In this document: in pieces, positions 1-13,380 of the stretch | Layout of the letters: every line of letters begins with the position of its first letter | How positions within the stretch are numbered: position 1 is the first letter of the stretch | Assembly: GCA_029783825.1 (NCBI GenBank) | Contig: JAREIK010008193.1 | Coordinates: 1-64,000 of the forward strand | Length of the DNA: 64,000 nt | Direction of reading: 5' to 3' | Origin: Sapria himalayana | Lineage: Eukaryota; Streptophyta; Magnoliopsida; Malpighiales; Rafflesiaceae | Program-made: the position numbers and the translations under genes | The notes under the pieces: model-generated | Database searches by the model: none | Told to the model about the DNA's origin: nothing | The model's input: only the letters and a program-made list of their open reading frames with translations

Positions 1-118
1 AATATACATGAAGAGATGAACAAGGGCCTTGGGTTAGCCAGCTTAAAGAAGCTAGCCAAGGGGCAATGATTCCAGGATTTTGAGAAAACCAAATTGGAAC
101 ACAAGCTACTCGGAATAG
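1..118 (+). pseudogene. F3H: F3H-1: 3' end of a flavanone 3-hydroxylase copy
   Basis: Reading + from base 1, the sequence encodes the characteristic C-terminal tail of F3H (a nuclear-encoded cytosolic 2-oxoglutarate/Fe(II) dioxygenase of the flavonoid pathway), with the segment LGLASLKKLAKGQ followed by an in-frame stop. The same tail, about 85% similar by eye, occurs on the - strand at 37,567-37,680 in F3H-2. Only the last part of exon 3 is present; the rest lies outside the window. This copy points right, while all other F3H copies point left, so it is the outermost marker of the inverted duplication. Whether the missing exons are intact cannot be judged. Confidence 0.75.
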
Positions 119-289
119 ATTTTAGCTTTAAACACTATTTTGTTGTTATTTAATGGAGATTCTTCCTTCATTTCTAATGCATTGCTTGAGTGGTTGCCTT
201 GTGTTAGGTGCTATGAATGACATTAGATAAGCACATGTAATCCGATGGGGCGTCATCCCTGTAACTATCAAAATGACAACTAAATCATA

Positions 290-560
290 AAAAAAATATT
301 GCTCTAACGGGGATTTCATTGGAGATGGCAAAATACCATTCAAGGTCTTAGGATGCCATATTTGGCAACTTTGGAGTGAGAAATGAGAGGATGCAAAATA
401 GCAATTGATGGCTATGTGCATCTCAGTGGCTTCTTAACATGGTTGAAAAGATGACTTTAAATAAAAAAAATATTTAATTATTAAAATGGAATCCCATTTT
501 TGCACCTACCATTGGAGGAAAAATACTGTTCAAGGGTGCCAAAATAATGTTCATGGTTTC
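290..560. mobile_element. MITE-like block, GAGCAACTCCAA family, left-arm copy
   Basis: This degenerate block has inverted ends related to GAGCAACTCCAA and carries recurring text such as CACCTACCATTGGAGG and a CAAGGGTGCCAAAAT motif. It corresponds to the better preserved copies at 31,820-32,016 and 32,059-32,348 in the right arm. It has no coding capacity. The short open frames across it in both directions are by-products of its internal symmetry. The superfamily is unassigned because no clean target duplication is visible here. Confidence 0.5.
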
Positions 561-626
561 AAAATGATACAAAAATCAATCTAATCTACATGCACCATAT
601 AAAACAATTAGTAAATAAAATGTATT

Positions 627-644
627 TGTGTGTGTGTGTGTGTG
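627..644. repeat. (TG)n microsatellite at the Copia truncation point
   Basis: A run of nine TG units lies exactly where the Copia integrase-coding remnant stops and non-Copia sequence begins. In the opposite arm the same boundary carries a longer TACA/TA microsatellite (31,243-31,320). The shared breakpoint supports common ancestry of the two arms. Confidence 0.8.
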
Positions 645-3600
645 ATTTGTGTTAATATAGAACACCAAAGATTCTGACTTGTGTTTCAATAAATACACAT
701 AGCCATATCTACTAAAATCATCATGTAAAGTCCTTTTATATGGCCTACATGTATACATGTATAAGTCCTAACAATTCATTGCCTGTTCATTTTGACCAGT
801 AAAAAGAGGTTTAGTCATTTTGCCTACTAGACAAGACTTGTGTACTCCGTATGATTCAAAATCAAATGAGTCCAAGTTCATCTTTATAGAGGTTTGATAT
901 GTATTTCTCATTTATATGGCCTAAGTGACAATGTCCGAGATATGTTTGATTTGAATCATTAGATTTTAACCATTTTATATTAATGTTATAAACTAGGCTT
1001 TCAAGGTCTAGAAAGTAGAGACCATTCGTTAATTATTCACTATAATAGAACATCTCACTTAAATAAATAGAACAAAATTTATTCTTTATTATAAATGAAA
1101 AACCTTTCTTGTCCAAATAAGAAATAGAAAAAATGATCCTAGATAAAGTGACACATAATAACAATTCTCAAATTCTAAAATAAGTTCAGTAGACAAATGT
1201 AAAATATACGATCCTACAGCCACATTAGCAACTCTTGCATTATTGCTAACACATAGATCCACCTAGCCTTTTGTCAATGATCTATTCTTTCTAAGATCTT
1301 GCACATTATTACAAATATGAGAAGCAAATCTGGTATATAATACCCATGATAAAGAAGTAGATAAACCAACTTCAATAACATAAATACCTAAGGCAAGAGT
1401 CTCACTTTCTTTCTTTTTTTTCATTTCTTTAAGGTATTTCCAGTTCATCTTCCAATGTTTGGTCTGACCACGGTGAAAGAAAGTACATTACTTAGCCACC
1501 CCTCTCTTAGGTTTCAATCCAGAGGATTTTGTCTTGCCTTTGGTTTCGGGTTTACCTTTACCTTTGGGCTTATGTTTTCCTTTTCCCTTTTGCACCATCA
1601 TTATGGGCTTGATCTTTTTAAGATTTTATTTAGAAGTTCTCAACATGCTTAATAATTCATGCAAAATTTTGGCAATTTCATTCATGTTGTAATTTATGAC
1701 AAATTGATTATAACTTTCAGGCAATGATTGCAAAACTAAATCAATAGCAAACTCTTGGCTTAATGGAAAGCCAAACCTTTCTAGATTTTCAATATACCCA
1801 ATTATTTTGAGCACATGAGTTTCAACAGGGCTTCCTTTAATTTGTCATCTTGCATTGAAACAAGGCCTTAGATACCTCATACCTTTCATGCTTGCCTACT
1901 CTTGATATAGTCATTTTAAATGTTCAACCATATCATTAGCATCCATGTTTCCTGGTGGAAAGCATAAGGCATGCTACATCCAAAGCATCATCTAGGTGCC
2001 TCCTATGAGCTCTTATCAACACGAGGGGCATTAGGAGCAGGTGATTTAGGATTAGGCTGCTCTAGGACATATAATCTCTTTTCTTGTTTGAGGAAAATCC
2101 CCAAATTCCTATACTAGTCTAGAAAATTAGCTCTATTGAGCTTGTCCTTCTCAAGGACAGATCAATGTGATAAGTTGTTAGGTATGTTTGTAGACATGAT
2201 AATCTAAAATTATATAGAAATCTATATCATATTTAAATTTTATTTAATTAGGGCTTTAATTAAATAATCCTCCCACTACATTATTAAGTTGAAAATAATC
2301 CATCAATTTTCTCTTTAAATTAATCCTTTTGTAGGCCAATTTCTATATTTGACCTTGTCCTGAGTAAGCTTTGGCTAATCACCCAAAATACATCTATTTA
2401 GGTAGGCAATATATAACAAATTAAATCTAATGCAACTCTTGTATAATTAGGTGAACAATACATTTGTTCTTAGCCCATCTAATAGTACATCTTTTAATTT
2501 CATGCCTCTAAGTTCCCAATCTAATTAATATAACAAAGTAAAAGTCTCACCCAAAGTTCAATATGCAAGATATAATAATTATACTATCGCATTTTACCAA
2601 GATAAATAAAGATACTTTACTTTGGAAAACCTATCTAATATTAATAGAGGCAGTAATGAAAATCAAATTTGGCAGGCATCTTTTTTTTACTTATTTTAAT
2701 TTGAGGAATATTTTAATTATTTAGTAAAATAACTAATTTAACATGCATCGCATACATTTAAATGTGTTCATATTTATTTTACTAGGTTAGTCATGTATCA
2801 ATATATATTGCACAAACAAAAATAAATATGACATGGTTATGGCTCCAACTAAAATGATTTTCTCAAGCAAATGAGAAAATTGAAAGGTCAACCTAAAGGT
2901 ATTGTATCTTCTCCAAGTGTTTCCTCGGTTGTCAAATGTTGTTGGTTGTTTCTCCATCAACATAATCATCTTATCAAATACTATTATAATCATACATTAC
3001 ACAACTATAAGGAAACATCGAGTTACATTTGAGGGGAATTAGATGACAATAATTTTACAAATTGAATTGTAAAATAAAAGGCACGACACATAGGCCATAT
3101 TTAACTTAGATCAACAACATACATAATCCATTCATATGGGGTTTAGGGTCATAACCATGTATCATGTAAAACATACATCTAACATCACTTTATCATGATT
3201 ATAATTAATCAAATTAATCATTTATGTGACATTTAAATTTGAGGTCCTAGGGGCATCATCGCTAAAAGCGGTCTTGCTGGCCGGTTAGCGGGCAAGGGTC
3301 AAGGGAGCAGTGCCGCTTGCGGGGGATCAAGGGCGGAGCCCCCGAAATAAAAATAAATCTAAAATAAATTGTTAACTCGTTGAATGAGTTGCTATCATAT
3401 TTCCTTAACAAAAAAAAATGAATTATAAAACCAATTTATAATTGTAATCAAATTACAGTTTCATATAAAATTGTTTAACATTTTAATATCTTCGTATAAC
3501 AATTATATAAATCTCTAATCACTTTAAACAATATTCATATATTAATTCATGAATGTAATCATACTACAAAATATTTTATCACATAAACAGAATTTATTGT

Positions 3601-3807
3601 TCATATTAATCGAATTAACATGAACAATTTAGAAATAATATTGTTTAATTATATTAAACTTTTATTATATTAATTATATTAATATTATAGATCTGTTTCA
3701 TGCATGATTAATCAAAACACCCATAAAGCATTCATATAATCATTATAATATGTTTGGTCATAAATATAAACAAATATAGAAAATGATTTACTCGATTTGC
3801 AACCTCT

Positions 3808-3818
3808 CTCCGATACCA
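3808..3818 (-). promoter_or_regulatory. tRNA-iMet primer binding site of Copia-L
   Basis: On the - strand, TGGTATCGGAG follows the LTR end with one spacer base. This is the plant initiator-methionine tRNA primer site TGGTATCAGAG with one change. Confidence 0.85.
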
Positions 3819-3819
3819 T

Positions 3820-5237
3820 TGTTAGAGTTCCGGTAAATTCATATCAAAATTTGCAGCAGACTAGGAACTTACCAATAATCCAAGTGAATAAAATTAAATA
3901 TTGGACAAGGATGCTACCTGTTGTAGCACAGAAAAAAGAACTTTTGATTCTAAATGGTTTAGTCAAATCCTAGCACAGTCAAGTGTTCATGCCTCTAGTG
4001 GTATCCACACAATAGTATCTTCGTTATCTGTCTACTTTTTATCTCTCCAATTTTATAAAATTTTTGGGTTTTTCACACACTTTTCTAAAAGGTTGTGTCA
4101 TTTACTAAAAGGATGTGTCAATAATGGCACACCTCTCTAAAAGGTTATGTCATTAACTAAAAGAGAGAAACAAGAGCTTTATGTTTGGGCCCATTTTAAA
4201 GGTCCAAACATCTACTAATTGGACCAAACTTTTTAATCCAATTAGCTTAAGATTTGAAATAAATTTTAGACTTAAGATTAAGCCCAATTTATTTTAGTCT
4301 AACTAAAACAAAATGAACACCAACTATTTTTATATTTTTATGTGTGTAACCCATTAGGTTCTCGTAAAATTGGCAATGACTTTAAAATCTCATTTTAAGA
4401 AACAAGCAATTAGAGGAATTTAGCAATACATCATTACTACCCAAGTGATGAAAATATAATAGATTCGACTTAGCCTAATTTTGTGACTTATTTATTGTAT
4501 GACTTAGCCCTTTTGTCCATTATATCTAGATTGATATATGAGGCACGGATCATGTCATCCTCACATCAATCTATATGTTTTTTGATCTTTGAGTAAACTA
4601 ACTTAAACAATTAAGATCAATATCTCATATTGACTTATTTGAGCATGATCATGCATTTTAGTAGTCCTATTTAATCAAGAGCCAACTAATATCACTACCA
4701 TATATAGAGAAGACAAATTTTATCTACATCAATCACATCTCTCTGCACTTTTATTGTATACCCATTAAACGACTTTATATTCATCTTTGTTACAGGTGGC
4801 ATTTGTTGAATCTAATGTATAAAAATTTTTATGTAGGGAAGCATAGTGACTTCAGGCAAAGGACAATTCATATAAATATTTACTGTTAGAATGTATATGA
4901 TACTTATATAATAATCCATACAATATTTTTATAATAGGTCAGTTCAGAATATATGTTCTCCAACATATACTCATGTGTTAACTTGATATCTCATATTAGC
5001 TAACCTAAATGCTAGTCTTAAAGTATTAATATATCCTTGAATATTAATACTTGACTAGGGATAATTTATCGTAGTATTATATAGATATCACTTTAAAGCA
5101 TTATTATATTCATCGAATATTTGCACATATCTAAATAAATATAATAATCATAAAATGATATCTTTTTACATATAAGATATGATATAAAAGTCCCAAAAGA
5201 ATTATTTAATGATTAACTTTTAGGGCATACTCTAACA
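3820..5237 (-). repeat. 5' LTR of Copia-L (1,418 bp)
   Basis: The LTR begins TGTTAGAGT at 5,237 and ends ACTCTAACA at 3,820, a perfect short terminal inversion. It is 1,418 bp, against 1,421 bp for its inverted partner at 27,738-29,158. The 3' LTR of this element is absent. Confidence 0.9.
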
Positions 5238-5653
5238 CATAGGTCCTAGGACTTCGAGTTTGAGTCTGAGATCGACTTGCATAGTCACCCTCATGACTCG
5301 ACTCACCGTCTCGGTCTAAGAATTGTGGAAGTGAATGTGGATAAATTATTTAATAATTTTTTTTTACAAATTTCATTTTAAGTTAACATTAATGAGTTGT
5401 GAGTATGACATTATATTATTTATTAATTTCACATAATGACATGAATTATAAATCACAAAAAATATCAAAAAAGCACAATAATTCTTCATTAATCATTCAA
5501 TACAAAAATAATAAAATAACACAATGTCATATCTCATAAATCATAACAACATAAAATAAATATCATCAATTTCAATCATAAATCATAATAATAATAATGC
5601 AAGCAGCAAGCTTGACTATCTCAATCCCAATGCCAACTAGTAAAAGTATACAA

Positions 5654-7670
5654 CTAATCATTATCTCTATCTACATCATGTAAGCATATGTTGGTATTAC
5701 TAGTGATAGGCTCAACCTCATCAAAGTCTCATAAGTCATCATCTGCCTAGCAACTCCTTCGCTCTTATTCCAACACGATCATGGATGTCCAACCTCAAAT
5801 CCTCACAAATCCTTCATACATACTAGTGTCTCAATGATATCTAGTCATAGTCTTGATCTCCTATCCAAAATCATATTGACTTCAATAGAAAATAAAGACT
5901 GATGCTATGCTCGACACTAGAAGAGTTAGTAGATCTTATATCATTTTAGACAGTATGGGATAGATGGACTCATATGATTTCTACCACTATAAAATATCAA
6001 GGTTTTTGTTATCGATATGTGATAGAATTGAATAGTAATTGATATCTCAATATCGAGATAGCTTGCTCCTATTTGAAGGTCCACTCCATCGTTTCCCACT
6101 CACTAACTGAATGGAGAAATCATTATCTCCAAATATGGTATCCATGTCCATACTCAGAGCTTGGCTAGACTACAACACACATAGTGTCGTAACACATAAA
6201 AATTCAGTCAACTTCTCCTGAATGAAGCTTTCAAGATAGTGATCCTTGCTCATGCACGATGATATGTATGTCATATTATTCTCTACCCCTTCCATCATAA
6301 CCCTAGGGTCCATGCAGGTAGCCAGACAAAAAAGAGATGAAATGGTATACCAGTACATTAGGTACTTGGTTTCTATCTCAACTGCCATGCCATTAAATAT
6401 TATGTCATCTCTAAACTTTCTAAATATGCTACTAATATTGCATATGCACATGAGTTCAATGCAAGTGATGATAGTATAAACTGACGAACACATGTTCTTC
6501 CTCTCATAAAAAATCTTCAAGAATTTCATAAATGAAATTTTTATAGCCTAGTCAAAATCATCAATAATAAGTTCATCTCTCTTACTATTAATATAGTTGG
6601 ATATAACATGTTTGTATCTAGCACATGACTCCAATATCAGATATGAGTAATTCCAATGGTGTCTCACATCTAATTGGAATTCTTTTTCAGACTCACAGAC
6701 AAAAAAGACTACCAAACTCTTGTTGTCTGCTAGGCGTCTGAAGATACTTTAGTGAGTTATATTTTTTTCTAAAGCATGAGAAACAACCTTCATCCTCGCT
6801 TGTACTATTAGGTTAATGATGTGATACATGCATCTAATGTGAAAAATCTCTCTTAAAACATATCTCTAATGGTTATAACAAACATGTTAATGACTACTCT
6901 ATTGTTAGATGCATTATCAAATATAATATTATATATTTTATTTTGAATATTTTATTCTCTATAGATTCTCATTATGTAGTCATACATAATTAGACTATCA
7001 TGAGGATGGAAAATTTCTAAGAATCCTAAAATCTTTTTATTTAGTGTTTATTTAGAATTCACATAGTCAATAATGAGGCATGCATAAGATACATTATCAT
7101 GACTAGTCCGAGATATCGGACATCACGCTACCATATTTCCTAAATTTATTAGTTATTATTTATTTTTTAACTTATAGTATTTTAGTATATCGTTCCTAGT
7201 TGTGGACCAAGGAATCCTATGATATGCAGCTATAAATAGGTTTGTATGATACTGACTATCCTTAAATCCTCAAAAAATCTAATTGGAAAACCCATCATTG
7301 TAATCAGTTTGGTCATGCTTTCCCTCCCCAACTCGTTGCAGTTTATGGAGGGGGTCAACATAGAAAATGAACTAGATCCAACCTCAAAACCCCCACCACT
7401 TTATTGGGTTTTCCTAGGATCTAATGCACCATATTTTTGGTGTATTGTTCGGCATACCTCATTAGGTGCCCATTCCCACATACACTTTTACAAACTAATA
7501 TTTTCTTACAATATTTATATTGTACTGAGTCTTCATCGAAACCCCTATATTTTTAGATTGTACAATGTTAAAGTGAGTCAAAACTATATATTTTCTTCTA
7601 ATTTTTTGTTTTTTAGATGTTTAGGTCGAGACCATGGAAGAAAATATAGTTTCGTCCTCGGACCTTACCA
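5654..7670 (-). pseudogene. hAT-superfamily transposase remnant
   Basis: Reading the - strand, degraded but ordered hAT motifs are visible. Around 7,240-7,340 is an N-terminal stretch resembling SRxxIAxMI...FFED. A catalytic-domain block with FDNASNN is near 6,900, and a MYHIINLIVQA-type block near 6,820. A WNYSYLILESCARYK block lies near 6,640. The 119-codon frame at 6,170-6,529 carries the YLMYWYT...MDPR segment typical of the RNase-H-fold core. The C-terminal end is at 5,654. Many stops and frame changes make it dead. Its last ~22 codons and 3' flank recur in the right arm at 27,273-27,338. Terminal repeats and a target duplication were not identified. Confidence 0.7.
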
Positions 7671-7719
7671 TTGAGAAAGGTCTGAGGCCTAAAGTTAATT
7701 TTGTTCTTGTCATTAAATT

Positions 7720-8260
7720 TATTAATTGTCATTTTAGATTTTACTAGTTTATTAATTTATAATTATATTCTAAATTCTAATTTCATTCACAATTGTTAAT
7801 AAAATTTGTTAGAAACGAAAAAAATGAAAAATTATAATAAATGCATGTAGTAAATTTTAGAAAGTTACATATTATTTATTATCAATAGTGGGTCAAATAA
7901 AGATTTTCTCATAACTTAACATGCAAACTATAGATTATAAATATCTAGCCATTGTCATCAGTGAAATACCAGTGTATGGGCCTCTTAAGATAGGTGGGAT
8001 GAATCTAACAAAATCTTTCGGTACAAAATGAGTTGAAGATAGAATATCAGTAGTAGTCAATCCATGTGTAACATGATAAGGTGATGCCAACATATGCTTT
8101 GTACGTGTATGAAAATATGGAAAGATATTTGTAGTGTTGTTGTCACTGAATAAATGTAGATTTCTCCTCCACAAACTATTAGTTGACTTCCTCTAACCCT
8201 TCCCACATTTTGAGATCTTTGACCACTTGAATGGTTATCCCTCATACCTATATCAAGTTA
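7720..8260 (-). pseudogene. Possible second ORF of the left CACTA element
   Basis: Two overlapping - strand frames (7,935-8,174 and 8,057-8,245) hold a Gly/Arg-containing start (SSGQRSQNVGRVRG) followed by a Pro/Thr-rich segment. In the right CACTA the second gene also begins Gly/Arg-rich and then Pro/Ser-rich (25,316-25,650), and this region is likewise just downstream of TNP2. The similarity is one of composition and position only; no conserved domain is recognisable. It could be unrelated AT-rich DNA. Confidence 0.25.
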
Positions 8261-8499
8261 TATAAACATCAAAAAATGCAAAACAATATAAACATATAAT
8301 GAAAATGTCATAATAACAAAATATAATGATAAACAGATTAAAATTCACAAAAGTGAAAAAAAAATTCATTTAACATCCAATTTGTAATAGTTACAGAATA
8401 AGCAAGACAAGATAACATGGAAGTCAATAAATATCTAGTCATCATCAAAAATTTCTAACAAGGCTATCATCAAATGCCTAAATAGTTTTCATCTTCACT

Positions 8500-11400
8500 A
8501 AACAATGTTTGAAGCCTATCATGGCCCAATAATGATTGGATGAATTTCCACATTATTATCTTGAAATGAAGGTACACATGATGGAGTAATAATAATATCA
8601 TTTTCAAAAACTTCAATAATTGATTTAGGTTTTATTTTACATATTGTCCACCAGTCATAATAATTTTTTCTAGTAGTTGGAAAAGTGGTGTAACACACTT
8701 GTTTAGTTTGCACAGCAAGAATAAATGATTTTAATTACGATAATATTTTTTATGATGCGCATCCATAAAGTTTTATTGATGATGAATTATAGTGCCCAGA
8801 TTTAGAATATGATCAAACTATTCATACTGAAATAGAATTATCTTCTTAATTGAAAAAGCATGATGCTCCATGTGTAGAATTTCAATGAGTTGACCATGAA
8901 AATCTATAGTAGATGCAGTAGAGTTAGACCCCTTGATGCATACACCACTATTCATTGCAACTCTATTTGAACTATATTTCAAAGTGTGAAATTTATATTC
9001 ATTTATATAATGTGAGGCATACATTTGTAAACTTCATAATGGCACTTTTGCAAGATCCTTTATTTGTCTATTACGTATATTTGATAATAGAAATTAACCT
9101 ACAAAATAATAAAAGATAAAATCATACTTAAATAATATTGCACATTACTTTATAGAAAAAATAATGATAGTTATATACAGATAAATTTTTCAAACCAAAT
9201 TGTGAAATCTTTTTCAAACTTTGCATTAATGGAAGCATCATTAATATACGGTTCTCTTTGCCTTAATTTCTTAGCATAAAATTTTTAAAAATAACATTAA
9301 AAGGTATTTTAAATTATTAAAAAGGTATATCACATACTATGATAAAGAAATGAGAATCAAAATTAATTATTAATCTTAATAAATATAAGGTGTAACTTAC
9401 TCGCAGTTCAACAAGATCTATGTGTGTACAGCATGATACTCTTGGTCATCCAAAAAATATGATGATTTTGCTATACCATACGATCAACATGCATGTGTGA
9501 AAATGGAAAACATATCATTTTCTTTTGATTCATCCCCAATATCATAATCATTATTTGGTGATATTTTGTTATGTGGATTATACAATTATGGTCGAAAGTA
9601 GTGCACACAAAATATCAAAGCATCTTCAACAAGTAGACATTGCACATCGATCCTTCCACTTTGGCTTTATTTTGAACATTATTTTAAAATTTTCTAAGAT
9701 ATCTGAAAAATATATTCATTAGAAAAAAAATATTCTTTAGATACATTTAAATTTTTATATTAATAAATTAAATTATTTAACCTCTCAAATAGATACAACC
9801 ATTTGTATTGCACAGGGCATGCTACACGGATTTATAAGGCTAGTAAACCAGAAGATATTCCATGAAGTCAAAGAAGCTAGGAGGAAAAATATGCTCAAGT
9901 TTGCATATAATTATGAGGATGTTTTTTGTAATTTCTCTATTCTTTCTTTGTTGTAATATTACAAGTGAGAATCTAAAAGAAAAATTATTTTAGTAAATGC
10001 TTCCTAAATATTTTCTGGAAGTAATTCACAGAATGCTATAGATATTAGCCTTTGCAAAAACACATAGTAATCATGAATTTTCATCCTAAATTAACTTATA
10101 TTTCTTCATTTTAACATATCTTCCCATATTGGATGCATATCCATCAGGTAACCTAAGTTCCATCAACCATTTTCACAAAGCTTCCTTTGCATCCTTGTCA
10201 AGACAATAACAAGCCTTATAGAAATGATTCGTTGATTCATCCCTATGTAACTCTAGATGTAAATTTTACTCTTTCTTATCTTCTCATGATTTAGTATTAT
10301 CTTTTGATTTTCCTTCCACATTCATGATAGTATTAAAAATATTATCAAAAAAGTTATTCTCAATGTGCATCACATATTAGTTGTGCCTAATTAGGTTGGT
10401 TTTCCAATAAGATAAATCCTAAAAGTACTTTATGTCTTCCAACCACAATTATAATTCTTGAAATTTGTACATTATTGCAATTTACATCAATATCTATAAT
10501 GTTTTTGAATACATATCTTTCAACTATATCTAATATTTTGATACATGACCTAAAAGGAGTTAAGCCTTTTACAACTATATGGACTTTCCTAATTTTCATT
10601 AATATTCATATGATGTTCTATATGTAAGAACATTCGATAGTTATCAAACAAAGAAGTCTTTCCTTTTTTGCTCAGAGAAAATGTATCTGAGTCCTCCATA
10701 CAATAAGGACAAGCTAATTTTTCTATAGTACTTCATCTTAACAATATTGAATATATAGGAAAATAACTTAAAGCCAACATAGGTCCTACTCATATTTGGA
10801 AGCTCTACTTTCTAAATATATCAATGGCTGTAGAAAAATATTCAACTTATCTTTTGGGTTTCTCGGACTGAGCACGATAACTCATAAAAATATATACTCA
10901 TATTTCATGCATATCTATAATGGTAAATTATAAGGTATAACAATAGATGACCATAAAGAGTATTATTGCCCTATTTGTTCGAATGACCAAAACCCATCTA
11001 TGTATAGCCCAAATCTAACATTTTGACTTTCATTTACAAATAATGGGTGATAATCAACAAAATGCCACATCATGCCCATCTTCAATAATGTGCTCTTTGT
11101 GTCAACTCATGTCATTAGTATTGGCTTCAGATACAAATAATCTTTGCAAATAATAAGTCAATGAGAAATAATATATCTTCTTATGAGGATAGTTAGAGAA
11201 ATTACATAGAATTGCTTCACTATCTATACCCCAATATATTATGCAAATATTAATGCTGCGAAGTATTTTTTCTACAGGCAAACCCAAATGTCATATTAAA
11301 TTTTTTGTGTTGTAAAAGCTATCTATCATGATGTTATTCTTTAGTAATAATTCAGATAAAAACTAATATATTTCATCAAGATACCTTTCTGAAAAATGAT

Positions 11401-11960
11401 GCTTTGCCTTTAAATTCAACAGTTTGGACATCATAGATAAATTTGAGTTGTCATATAGATTACCTAGCCAAATCTCTTCTTCTGATGTTTTCCGCAATTC
11501 ATAAAATTATTTTGCTGATGATATTGGTGGTATCATTAGCGACATCCAAATTGAATGATGGATCTATAGCATTCTTCTACATTACTCCATATGAATCATT
11601 AGGATTGACATAATCCATTACAATATTTGAATCAACACTTCTATATACATAATACTTTGTTATTTGTGACACAACTATTTTCTCATGTTTATATCAAAAA
11701 TAATAGTTTCTAAAAAATTCATTTTTTACAAGAAGATATCTCATTGTGTCCATATCTTGTAAACTATAATTTTGACATTTATGATAATTATATGGTCATC
11801 TTATTTTCTTTTCATCCATAAATTCATAATATTGTTTAGCAAAGCCAATAAACTCCATAATTTCCTCTACAAACTTATTAGTTGAAAACTCATCTTTCAA
11901 TCTTACATTTATCTATTGATAATTATGTCATATAATGTTTTCCATTCCTATAACACATAA
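8500..11960 (-). pseudogene. CACTA (En/Spm) TNP2 transposase, decayed (CACTA-L)
   Basis: The - strand holds TNP2 pieces in correct order. The transposase-associated zinc-finger-like N-terminus is at about 11,960-11,700, including EFIGFAKQYYEFMDEKK. A GL..EKI....IYWGIDSEA segment lies at 11,287-11,102. The C-terminal DUF4216-type region is at 9,024-8,818, with HTLKYSSNRVAMNSGVCIKG. A WWTICKIKPKSIIEV segment sits at 8,713-8,519. It is full of stops and frameshifts. It belongs to the same broad family as the TNP2 at 19,361-25,175 (shared NSGVCIKG and WW.ICKIK motifs) but is clearly more diverged from it than the flanking inverted arms are from each other. Confidence 0.75.
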
Positions 11961-12184
11961 CACAATGATATTTTGAATTATAAGAATGTAGATATGAGCC
12001 TTATTTGTAATAAAATTGTATTAACAGATTTAGGATAATATATAAAAATAATAAAAAAGTTGTAATCACATTATTATTAGATAATTTTGGATTAAAATGA
12101 GGTTAGGGGGGGTTGTCTCAATCTCTTAGATATTTATCAAAAATCATTAGTTATAATTATTTCATATACATAAAACTAAATATT

Positions 12185-12223
<39 letters not shown>

Positions 12224-13380
12224 AACTAAATATGATGCGATTGCATTAAGTAAGCAAAAAAGAAAAATTCATATTGTGATAATTCATGTTTTTAAAATTA
12301 ATAATATGTACTAACTAATTTGACAAAGACAGTTTATGTAATAATAATCCTTAAAAAATCACAATGTCAATCCATTTAAATATGTCAATGAAAAAATGAT
12401 AAAAAAAGAACAACTGGTGACGAAGAATATTTATTAATTAATAGGGATTTTTACTAATCCATATGAAGCATGTTATATAAATAGTCATCTACTAGCTGTG
12501 AGATGTAATGTGTATTTTTTTAAAATATATAAAATAATGAAAGGTATTATTTATTGGATTATAGCATTTAGTGAAGTGTAGATCAAGCAACTCAATAAGT
12601 TTTGAAATGAGGTTCTAAATTTTTTAAGTTGTTCATTTATTGTTGTGTTTCAACATACGAATTTCATACCTTCAAAATTTTTTATATAATTCATTGTTAT
12701 TATATTTTAACTTTTAGTATTTATTAAAATAGTTATAAATTGTTCATTGTTAAAGTTGCACCTTTAGTATAAGTAGTTCATTTATAAATTATTATATTTC
12801 AACAAATCCTAATAAGTAATAAAGTACACATTAATTACCATGATCAAAATTATATGTAAATAATAAAAAACACAAAAATTCAATACCTCAATTAGGTAAC
12901 CCAAAAATTTTAAATTATAGGTAACAAAAATTATATGTAACAAATCCTAGTATGTGCAAAAAATATAAAATATATAATTTTAAGTTAGAATGATATTAAT
13001 TCAAGAAACCAATAAGAGAAAACTTCATGAGAATGTTAAAAATGAAAAAAAAATTATAGGTAACAATATAATGCAAAAAAAATTAAAATTCTCGAATACA
13101 ATATATATGAGAAAACTAGAAAAACTAAATTGGATACCTCAATTATGGATGATTAGTGCATCGAACAATAGTTGAAGGAAAGCAACCTAAAAAAAATTTT
13201 GGATGAACTCAAAATCAAAATTTAAAATGCCCAAATCCTAACTTTTTTTCAAAGTTTCGAAGTGTTCTTCGATAAATTAATTATTATAATGTAGCTACAA
13301 AATTTGTTTTTATTTCAAAATTAGTGATAAAATATTATTCTATCATTGAATTTTTTAAAATCCAACAATGATGGATCTTG
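11961..13380. other. AT-rich stretch upstream of CACTA-L transposase
   Basis: This is the presumed 5' untranslated and leader part of CACTA-L. It contains a pure (TA)n run at about 12,187-12,217 and otherwise AT-rich sequence. The short + frame at 12,990-13,175 has Lys/Asn-rich composition expected by chance in such DNA. No gene was recognised. Confidence 0.5.

Larger units (their letters stand above)
655..5237 (-). mobile_element. Truncated Copia LTR retrotransposon (Copia-L)
   Basis: The element reads right to left. Its 5' LTR is 3,820-5,237 and the primer site is 3,808-3,818. A long leader follows, then Gag coding sequence at about 2,200-1,450, where the UBN2-type segment at 1,626-1,814 includes FPLSQEFAIDLVLQSLPESY. 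Next come protease-proximal sequence (1,263-1,448, with a degraded VLDTG-type site) and a piece of integrase (about 655-758, DDFSRYGYVYLLKHKSE). The rest of integrase, RT, RNase H and the 3' LTR are missing. Stops and frameshifts are frequent, so it cannot move by itself. It is the inverted partner of the element at 27,738-31,250. Confidence 0.88.
1..5715. repeat. Left arm of a large inverted duplication
   Basis: This arm matches 27,268-32,546 in reverse complement and in the same order: F3H tail, MITE-like block, TG microsatellite, truncated Copia internal region, 1.4-kb LTR, about 480 bp of flank outside the LTR, and the last codons of a hAT transposase. Clear anchor pairs are the GC-rich patch at 3,241-3,345 with 29,615-29,705, the primer site at 3,808-3,818 with 29,160-29,170, the LTR outer end at 5,237 with 27,738, and the flank stop codon at 5,654 with 27,338. 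Similarity is roughly 80-85% by eye in the stretches compared. The arm probably continues beyond base 1. Confidence 0.9.

Noticed and set aside
6246..6479. 77-codon + strand ORF
   Set aside because: Shadow of the hAT frame at 6,170-6,529 on the - strand.
7246..7674. 142-codon + strand ORF
   Set aside because: It is antisense to the N-terminal half of the hAT transposase remnant; the - strand shows ordered hAT motifs across the same bases, and the + frame has no recognisable domain.
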